In this document: positions 56,676 to 64,000 of the stretch, one piece after another
Layout: every line of letters begins with the position of its first letter
Position numbering within the stretch: position 1 is the stretch's first letter
The notes under the pieces: generated by a model
Seen by the model: the letters and a program-made list of their open reading frames with translations, nothing else
Told to the model about the DNA's origin: nothing
Databases searched by the model: none
Made by a program: the position numbers and the translations under genes
Source: Trametes villosa
Lineage: Eukaryota; Basidiomycota; Agaricomycetes; Polyporales; Polyporaceae
Reading direction: 5' to 3'
DNA: 64,000 bases
Assembly: GCA_002964805.2 (NCBI GenBank)
Contig: PUDQ02000003.1
Coordinates: 3,968,001-4,032,000 of the forward strand

Positions 56676-59224
56676 TCAGAGCATGCGCAGCTGCCACAAA
56701 GGCCGCCGCCCTCGGGCACTGGGTGCATTCCTCGGAGACATCAACGCCGCCTTGTCACTCGTCAGCCCACGGTAAGCCGCCTCGAAGGCCGTTTTCCTCT
56801 GCTCGCCACTCGTAGGCTGCCCGACGATGGGCTCGAGGTCGTCCTCGGTCATCAAAGCGCAGAGAGGCTCCATGGTGACCGAGTCCCGCATGCCCAGGAT
56901 GCTCTCCAGCCGCTCGACCGCGTCCGTGTCCGGGAGTGGGCGCCCCTCGTCCGCCATGCAGCGCAGGTATCCGCGCAAATCGTACACGCTGCGGTCATAG
57001 CTCGCCCACAGCTCCCCCGAAGGTGGCCTTCTGTCCGGATAGCCGATGTCGCCCGGCACATGGCCGTGCACGGTCATGTCGCAGCGGACGAACCCCCACT
57101 TGTTCTTGCCCGGGACGGCTCGCATGTGGCGGCGGTGGTCCCAGTCGAGGCAGAACATCCACGTCCGCCCGCCATCGTCCCCGCTCAGCATGTACGCCGC
57201 GCCGTGCGACGGCACGCCTACAATCGGCCGCCCGCTCCAGGGCTGGCCGGGGTGGAGGGTGCTGGACGCGAGCACGGCGTGGATACACATCTGCGCGGCC
57301 ATGTAGAACGGGAAGCCGTTGGAGGACAGGGCAAAGCGGTTCGGGCCTAGGCCTGCGTGCGTCGCGAAATGAGGGTCGCGGTACCACAGCTCCGCGGACT
57401 CCCCGTAGCGGTTCTCGAGGAACGCGAGTGGGAGGATGTCATTCAGTGCCTGGACGACCTGTGCGGGGGTGCAAAGCGGCACGGAGATGTGTACGGACTC
57501 GTCCATCGAGGACTGAGTGGAGTAGTGGAATATGAAGGACGCCGGCCAAGTGACCTGCGGGTTGGGCGAGAGAAGGGGCGGGCAAGCGAGGCTCTCGAGC
57601 TGCCGGAACGCCGCGGACTGGGAGTGCAGAAGCGAATGAATCTTGGGGAACACCTCGAGATTGAAGTGCATGACGTGCAATCGACGAAGGGAGGGCGTGG
57701 ATGCGATTACGGCTGGCAAGTGTCCGGGTTCGATGAGCTTGTTGTCGCTCAACGACAGGGCCTCTATTCCGGGGAACTTGCGGAGCACCTTGATGACCTG
57801 GAGCGCGGACAGCTGGAGGCCCGACAAGTCGAGGAACCTGTCGCCGTGGTCACCGATACGCTGCAGGGTCCGGACGAGCTGGGGAAGCTGAGAATCTAGG
57901 AACGTCGGGATTTCGCCATACGGGGTTAACAGCAGCCTCACAGGGTTCAAGATGGTTGCAATGTTCCACATTCGGGTTACCAACGACTCAATATCAGCGT
58001 GGCTTGGTTTTCCACCCGCCGTACCCGTAGGTGGAAACTGGGACAAGGAAGTCGTAAATCTTTCTTGCTCCAATATACTGTGCTTCCGGCGTTCGCGTTC
58101 CCCGGCCACGGTGTACACGGGAAGGTCGGGCCCGTCGCGCGGATACGGTGGATCCAAAACGAAGTCGAACGCCCGCTGCTCGGAGAGCAAGCTTCGTACT
58201 GCGCTGACACGGCGCTGTATGTCGTCGGGGGTGCCAGCGTACGGCGGGAGGATGGCCTTGCCGATAGCGACGTGAGGTTTGTCGACTGCAAATGCCTTCG
58301 ACAAGTCTGCAAGGGATTCGGGAGCGGCGAAGCCGATGTATAGCGACACAACGACGTCGAGAGGCATAGGCAAGTCGCCATTTGGGGGTACTTTAAGTCG
58401 CCTGGACTCGGCCTCAGAAGCCGCACCCAGCCAGATCTCGCAGAGGGTCGACGCCGATATCTGTGGGCACCCGGCGAGGTCGACGAGGGCCCAGAAAACC
58501 TCCAATGCAGGGACGAAGTAGTTTGTTACATACTTCGCATCTAATGCCAGTCAGAATCAGGACGGTTTGCGCTTGATCAGAAGGTGTACCTTCGCTAGTC
58601 CCGTTCTTCACTGTCGCAGCTGGGGAGGCGGGTTGAAGGGGCAGCGCGGAAAACTCGGTGGGCTTGTGAATGCGGATGTACTCGTATGCTGAGAGCGCTG
58701 GAGTGCCGGGAGTATTGACAAAGCAGTACCCGGGCCCATCGACATCGGTAATGTCGATGACACAGATCCCTGTGTTGTTTTGGTGCTGCCGCGCTGTATA
58801 TCGCGTTCAGTCACCGGTGCCGTACGTCACCCTGGCGCGGATAGAACATACCTCTTTGCCAGCAATCCTTGCCAGCGTCCATTACGCCGTTAGCGAAGGA
58901 GTAATTGCTGAGGTATGATTGGTGCTCTAAATCCGTCGTCCATGCGATAGACAGGAGGGAGACGGCGTAGGGGCAGGGAATGGCTGGGTCAATGGGTCGG
59001 GGATTCTCCTGGCGATCGTGGTGCTCGTCAAAATTACGGAGCTCATCGCGCACCAATGCCGCGTTCTCTTTCTCTCGAAGGAGAGCGAGGAAGCGATGCA
59101 GAGCACGGAGCGGCAGGATCTCGTAGCACCATTGGTGGTGAAAGGCTCCTACACATCGATGCGAGGGTGTTCCCTTGCGAGGAGAGACTCTAGCGATGAG
59201 GAAGACCTGGAAACGCTGTCCCAT
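56676..59224 (-). CDS. uncharacterised LRR-like protein family, paralogue 3
   Basis: Exons 58852-59224, 58590-58793 and 56676-58540 on the minus strand give 813 residues. The two introns fall at the same places and phases as in paralogues 1 and 2. Parts: MGQRFQVFLIARV, CVGAFHHQWCYEILPLRALH, AIPCPYAVSLLSIAWTTDLE, GICVIDITDVDGPGYCFV, YFVPALEVFWALVDLAG, LDVVVSLYIGF, AILPPYAG, the LRR-like segment (FLDLSGLQLSALQVIKVL, IEALSLSDN, STPSLRRLHVMH), FLENRYGESAELW, PFYMAAQMCIHAVL, WDHRRHMRAVPGKNKWGFVR, VYDLRGYLRCMADEGR and SILGMRDSVTMEPLCAL. It is inverted relative to its two sisters, so the three arose by tandem and inverted duplication. Confidence 0.82.
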
Positions 59225-59859
59225 GCTGTTCCTTGAGCAGTGTGACGCTGGGACAAGTGATACCTCGCGCAAGAAGCGACTGCCCAGAGGGGGAAACTGA
59301 GTGGCAGAGGAGGAAAGACCAAAGCCGATGGTTGAGAGCTCACTCTTTAAACCAACGCACCATGCATGGCGCATGATCTATCAGCATATCAGCGAGGGAA
59401 CGAGCACTACGCTCCCCGTACGGCAACACACCGTGCGACATGCGGAGCTCGGAGTGTCTCCGCCGGGCACAAGGCGCTTCGACGCATCGTCTGTCTCGCC
59501 CATGACGGCGAAGACGTCTTCAAAAGCGGTTATGTCCGTGTACGTAGGAAACACGGTGTTTCCCTGGTACAACGGTCACCGGGCTACTGTAGGATGAGTA
59601 TCAGCAAGAGCTTTGAAGGCCGTATACCAGATGCTTACCGCCATGCACACGAAGCCAGCCATTCTCGAGGATGCTCCAGAACCATAGACAGCGAATACGG
59701 ATTTCTGAACACCATCGTGTGGTTCTATACGATTGAAGGTCGTGGTGGTCGTGGTGCTTGCTGCGACTGACATGATGGGGTTGAAGCTGAACCGTACTAG
59801 AATAGGACGCAAGTAGTAAGGCTAGGCTCTATAAAATCAGGGGAGGGCATGTGACACAC
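59225..59859. other. region with no certain gene
   Basis: A minus-strand open frame (59576-59770) starting MSVAASTTTTTTFNRIEP with a hydrophobic stretch (AGFVCMAVSIWYTAF) could be a small membrane peptide. It has no clear homology and no firm splice structure, so I do not call it a gene. Confidence 0.3.
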
Positions 59860-59931
59860 GGGCAATTGGCACAGTGGTAGCGCGCACGCTTCGCATGCGT
59901 GAGGTCCAGGGTTCAATCCCCTGATTGTCCA
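59860..59931 (+). tRNA. tRNA-Ala (anticodon CGC)
   Basis: A full cloverleaf can be drawn. The acceptor stem is GGGCAAT with ATTGTCC, allowing one G-T pair, and the discriminator is A. The D arm is GCAC/GCGC with AGTGGTA in the loop. The anticodon stem is CACGC/GCGTG around TTCGCAT, giving anticodon CGC (59892-59894), which reads the alanine codon GCG. The T arm is CAGGG/CCCTG around TTCAATC. No intron. The internal promoter boxes fit (TGGCACAGTGG, GGTTCAATCCC), and a TTTT run at 59932 can end Pol III transcription. CCA is not encoded, as usual in nuclear genes. Confidence 0.95.
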
Positions 59932-60210
59932 TTTTGGCTTCGCGCCGACCGCCTCCGTGAAAGTCGGATTCACTCGAGTTTGCGCAGATTGTTTTGCATC
60001 TCCAACCCCCATCTCTCGAGGTTCATACTTTACCGCGCACTGGCACCCTACTCTCCTGCCGCCCCTCTAGCACTGGATTCTCAGATAGATTCCGAGCTGG
60101 GGACCACTCTGTCAAGAAAGTGTCGAGAGCGCACTGCGCGCCGCCCTCGTTTTCCCACCTCCGACGCCGACGTTTTCCGCCGCTTTCTGGTGAACTTCGT
60201 AACATCTACT

Positions 60211-62614
60211 ATGAAAGACGCATCCATATCTCCCGCTTCGCGGGCCTTGGGAACGGATCTGGGTCTTCCTGCGAGTAGAAACCGGGCGAAGCCCGGCCTG
60301 AAGAAGATCCCGCCATACTGGTATCCCTACACGACCATGGCAAAGGGCCGGTGGCTGGGGAGAGAGATCCTCGAGGTGGTCTCTACAGAGTTCCGGGACC
60401 GGTCGATGGAGTTCTACGTGCGTCTTTTATTCTTACTCGCATGCAGATCGCGTCTCAATGTTGCATAAGCGGTTAGCTCTGGGCAGACTACACCGTACAA
60501 TACCTCCAGACTCAATATATTCATTCTATACCCTCTGGGCTCTATCTGCACCAGCGTATACCGGTTTAATCTGCCCAGCGACTCGCCGCTTATGCAACAT
60601 TGACCGTGTCTTCCCCCATCTGCGACTTTGCGAACTGAGGTAGTCCTCAGAGATATGCGCTACAGTCTGGAGTGACCACGATCAACGGCAAAGTAGCAAG
60701 TCCCGACACGATCATCAAGAATGGCGACCGGATAGAGTACGTATCTCTCACTTGGTTATAGAACTATGGTCCTGGCAGGTCTCTGATGATATGCAGGAAT
60801 ATCTCGCATCGACATGAGCCGCCTGTAACATCGACGCCAGTTCGAATCGTGCACCATGACAAAGAACGGGAGTTCATCGTTATCGACAAACCAGGCTCAA
60901 TCGTAAGGAAGCACGGCAGAGCGGTAAATCAACTACTAACTTGCCCCGGTAAGCCCGTGCACGCAGCTGGCCGGTACTTCAGGAACAGCTTGGTCGAGAT
61001 ACTCAAAAACGACTTCGGCTTCGAAAAAGCCTATAGTAAGCTGTTACGCCGACACGTACCTGCACCAAGTTGACGCGTTCCTCCCAGCGGTCAATAGGCT
61101 CGACCGGCTGACCTCCGGCATGATGATCCTTCCGCTCAACTCGACGCTCGCCAACACGCTGACGCAAGAGTTCATGAGCGGGCAAGTGCGAAAAGAGTAC
61201 ATCGCGCGATGCACCGGCGAGTTTCCCGAGTACGTCTGCGATGCCCTTACGTCTATGTGCCGAGTTTAATGCGGGTAATCCGTAGGGAAGAGGTCGTGTG
61301 CGAAGAGCCGCTCTTGACCATCGACAGACAGATGGGCTTGAATGTTGTCCATCCCGAGGGCAAGGTAGGCATCACTCGTGTTCCGTAGGATGTATTCTGT
61401 TGACACCCGCGTAGCACGCCAAAACGATCTTCAAGCGGATACGATATGACGCAAACACGGACACCAGCGTTCTGCACTGCCGCCCCCTCACCGGAAGATG
61501 TAAGCGACTCCAAGCTCCTACGGTCGAGCAGGCACTAATAGCGCCATGCAGCGCATCAGATCCGCGTTCATCTCCAATACCTTGGGCATCCGATCGCGAA
61601 TGATCCTATCTACTCTGATACCAGGATTTGGGTAGGTCCATACCTCTCGCTCTCGCTCTCCTGACACGCGCTGAACCTCTGCCGCGAACGTAGGGCAAGA
61701 AGCTGGGAAAGGGCGGGATCGACCTCACCCCGAGCGAGGAGCGGTCCGCGCCTCAGGCTCCCGAACATTTCCAGTTCGACGCAGCAAGCAACCCGGAGTC
61801 CCTACACAAAGGGGCTGTCCCTACACCATCGCCGTCCGCAGCAGTCACGGAAGCTGAAGGAGGGGCCAGCGGTGGGGATGCGCCGAAACTCCTCCCGCGC
61901 GAGACGGGGCACGACATCGGGATGGGCTCGCCCGTCCCGCTCTCCGCGGAGGCTGTGGGCATCATCACGCGTCTGCGCAACATGAAGGTGCGTTCTTCTC
62001 TACCGACACGCCCGCCCTCCCCGAGATACTGACTGTCTTTCCGCTGGAAGGACGAGGCCGAGGACTGGGGTCGCTGGCGCGACGTCGTGTTCCGCGCCAA
62101 GGGAAAGCTCGCCCCGCACGGGTTCAGCATCCCCCTTCCTCCGCAGAACCAGCGCAAGCGCGGCGGACCTGCCTTCGCCACCGTCACGATGACGCCGCCC
62201 GCACCCGAGGCCGAGGCGGCCGCCGCTAGCTCAGCAGCGCCGGAGGACGGTGCTGAGCAGCAGAGTGCCAGCCAGCTCACCCTCGAAGACGTCGCCAAGT
62301 TCGCCATCAGCACCCCGCCCATCTCGGAGACGCCGACGCCCCTCGCCGACGACACCCCCACGACGGCGTCGGAGGCGACCCCCACTCCCTCCACGTCGAC
62401 GTTCGCAGCGTCCGAGCCCGTCATCACGGACGCGCCCGCGGGCGAGGGCGGGGGCATGCAGTACTGCCCGGAGTGCTTCGTGCCGCTGCACCCGGACCCG
62501 AAGCCGGAGTCGCTGTACATCTTCCTGCACGCGCTGCGCTACACGACGAGCCTCGGCTGCTTCGAGACGGAGATGCCGGAGTGGGCGGCGGAGGGCTGGG
62601 AGTGGGAGCGGTGA
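60211..62614 (+). CDS. RluA-family pseudouridine synthase, Rib2/Pus9 type
   Basis: Ten exons (60211-60417, 60651-60736, 60797-60902, 60954-61035, 61088-61229, 61286-61364, 61415-61499, 61552-61631, 61694-61987, 62051-62614) give 574 residues in one frame. [20 protein letters not shown] is the N-terminal signature of the eukaryotic branch. [15 protein letters not shown] is the S4-like stretch. [12 protein letters not shown] carries the catalytic Asp (about residue 166). [20 protein letters not shown] is the RNA-binding/active-site loop. A late [11 protein letters not shown] motif with CxxC and a long linker lie at the C-terminus. It isomerises uridine to pseudouridine in RNA; yeast relatives modify tRNA position 32. 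Intron 1 holds a 149-bp inverted-repeat element. The start is the first ATG in frame. Confidence 0.93.
60455..60603. mobile_element. 149-bp hairpin element in intron 1
   Basis: TCAATGTTGCATAAGCGG (60455-60472) is repeated as its exact reverse complement at 60586-60603. The likeness goes on inward to CTGGGCAGA on both sides, making imperfect arms of about 35 bp. It fits a very small MITE. No clear target duplication is visible. Splice sites of the host intron lie outside it. Confidence 0.6.
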
Positions 62615-63082
62615 GGGCTGTACATACGTGCGTCTACCCCCGCGATCGAGTCTATCGTAACATGTTCGTCGGTGTCGCAAGACGCGTCTGCGCCAGAGCT
62701 CGGTCTGTTCGACAGATGCTTGATGCAACTCTCAGCCTCCTTTACGTTGGGGCCCGCCTCGAGCGAGGCCGGAAGGACGGATGCGCGGTACATCTGGCAT
62801 GCCCTGCCCACTTTCAGCAGAAACGTGTTCGTTGTACGGAATCTGCTCAGCTGCGGTCTGCGGCGTGTGATTTCCTTTCAAGCGTAGGCGCACTCGTCGC
62901 TGTCCCGGGATCCGGTACTGTCATTCGCTGACTCCCTCTGCGCTTCCGCGAGTCCATTAAGGATGTCTTACACTATAACTTATAGGTGGCCACCCAACTA
63001 CCCCGCATAAGTCATCACCCATTACCAGCATCTGCCCGCTAGCTACCGTTCACATCTTCCATCCTTTGTCCACTTTCGGGCG
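62615..63082. other. intergenic stretch
   Basis: 3' flank of the pseudouridine synthase gene and promoter of the hydrolase gene. Nothing else is seen. Confidence 0.4.
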
Positions 63083-64000
63083 ATGTCTTTCTGCAGACGA
63101 GCCCTCTTACGGGCGATATTGACCTTCGGCGTCCTCAGCCCAACGCCGATTGTGCAGGCATCTTCACACCGCCAGCTCGCTTCATCGCAGTCTCCGCTGC
63201 ACGGGGGCACGATCTCTTCGACCACCACCTACCAGGCTTCATACAGTACGAACCGTCGCGCAACCTGCCAGTACCCTTGGCACTTCGAACCGGACTACGA
63301 ATGCGGGCTCCTGCAAGTTCCCCTGGACTGGCAGAATCCGGACCTCGGCCTCGGCCAGATATACTACGCGCGGCGCCCCGCTTCTCCGGACGTCGTGCGC
63401 AAGGGGACCATCTTCATCGACATAGGTACGCCGCCCGGAGGTCGCTTATCTACATGATCTCACGCTATGACCTAGGCGTTCCAACAACCACGTCTCTTGC
63501 GTGGACATCGCACGAATGGCTGTCTAAACAAGGCGTTGCGCTTCAAAGACGCCTAGGCGGCGAATACGACATCGTCGTATGGGACGCGCGTGGAAAGGGC
63601 GCGTTCAACCTTACAATGTAAGTCCTGCTCATTCCGTTCGTCGCCGCATACGTACCCCTTGACGTATTTGTGCAATCAGCCCGGGACCTATGAGCTGCTT
63701 CGAAAATGCCACAGAGAGGGACAGCTTCCACCTCCAGCTCGACAACGAATGGGAGCTGCAGTGCCTGCGAGATGATCCCGCCCTCGTCAATGACGAGAGC
63801 GCTGAGGAGATCCGCAAGTGGCACTTCAAGCAGTCCAGAATTGTCGAGCACTGTCTGGCGCAGCCGGGGGCGGACATGCTCGCGTACGTCGGGACCGCAG
63901 CGACGACGCGCGACTTGGTCGCGATGGCGGACGCCTTCGACGGCCCCGGGAGCCCGGTAAACTTCTGGAGTATGTCTCACGGAGCACTCATCGGAGCGTA
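63083..64000 (+). CDS. TAP-like alpha/beta hydrolase, 5' part (runs off window)
   Basis: Exons 63083-63425, a second ending near 63618, and a third from about 63680 continue past the window end. It starts MSFCRRALLRAILTFGVLSP, a signal peptide. Then CGLLQVPLDWQNPD, IYYARRPASPDVVRKGTIFI, WTSHEWLSKQG, GGEYDIVVWDARGKGAFNLT, PGPMSCFENATERDSFHLQL, TTRDLVAMADAFDGPGSPVN and FWSMSHGALIGA. Intron positions match the hydrolase at 40.6-43.7 kb, so the two are paralogues about 20 kb apart in opposite directions. This copy keeps the nucleophile serine (S-M-S-H-G; the usual first Gly is Ser), so it may be the active member. Secreted or membrane-bound peptidase/esterase by family. Confidence 0.8.

Noticed and set aside
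59381..59812. Possible mating pheromone precursor or small secreted peptide on the minus strand
   Set aside because: There is no C-terminal CAAX box in either spliced or unspliced reading, and no E-R type processing site. The splice at GTAAGC to CTACAG gives an immediate stop. Evidence too weak for a gene call.

Overview
The window reads as nuclear DNA of a filamentous basidiomycete, probably an Agaricomycete. Genes are split by many short introns (about 45-110 bp, mostly GT-AG). They include an F-BAR/SH3 septation protein, a Rib2/Pus9-type pseudouridine synthase and an intron-less tRNA-Ala(CGC). There are no bacterial-style operons or ribosome binding sites. Exon joins below were worked out by hand from splice signals, reading frame and comparison between paralogues in the window.

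Positions 1-40400: a one-directional tandem array of one gene family. I can assemble twelve six-exon copies, all on the + strand, eleven of them fully open and one with an in-frame stop. Five decayed copies lie between them. Each copy has an N-terminal segment of the type ADVFIWW...AC, then an HNH_2-like core built from three exons (C-[IVA]-F-T-G...H-W-I-F-P; N-L-x-x-M-x-x-D-V-H-x-L-W; VDVD | DGYR), then a C-terminal LREHFRYT...GGDI region. Some copies keep the H, N and H positions expected of a nuclease. Others keep the fold-defining residues but have lost both histidines. Parts of the array are organised as a higher-order repeat of about 10 kb: upstream element, decayed copy, downstream block, promoter block, live gene. 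A transposon-like element sits in intron 5 of one copy.

Positions 40580-49400: mostly single-copy genes. A minus-strand TAP-like alpha/beta hydrolase lacks its catalytic serine and carries a 507-bp inverted-repeat element in what should be a coding exon. It is followed by a small single-pass membrane protein (minus), an Asp/Glu/hydantoin racemase-family enzyme, and a 959-residue F-BAR/SH3 protein of the Cdc15/Imp2/Hof1 type.

Positions 50090-59224: three paralogues (840, 1012 and 813 residues; two plus, one minus) of a large protein family that I do not recognise. It has one leucine-rich-repeat-like segment and a conserved C-terminal motif.

Positions 59860-64000: tRNA-Ala(CGC), a ten-exon pseudouridine synthase with an inverted-repeat hairpin element in intron 1, and the 5' part of a second TAP-like hydrolase that runs off the window. 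This hydrolase is a paralogue of the one at 40.6-43.7 kb and keeps the serine.

The core genes look like stable flanking DNA. The HNH-like array looks like a fast birth-and-death locus. Its function (genome defence, allorecognition or selfish nuclease family) cannot be read from sequence alone.
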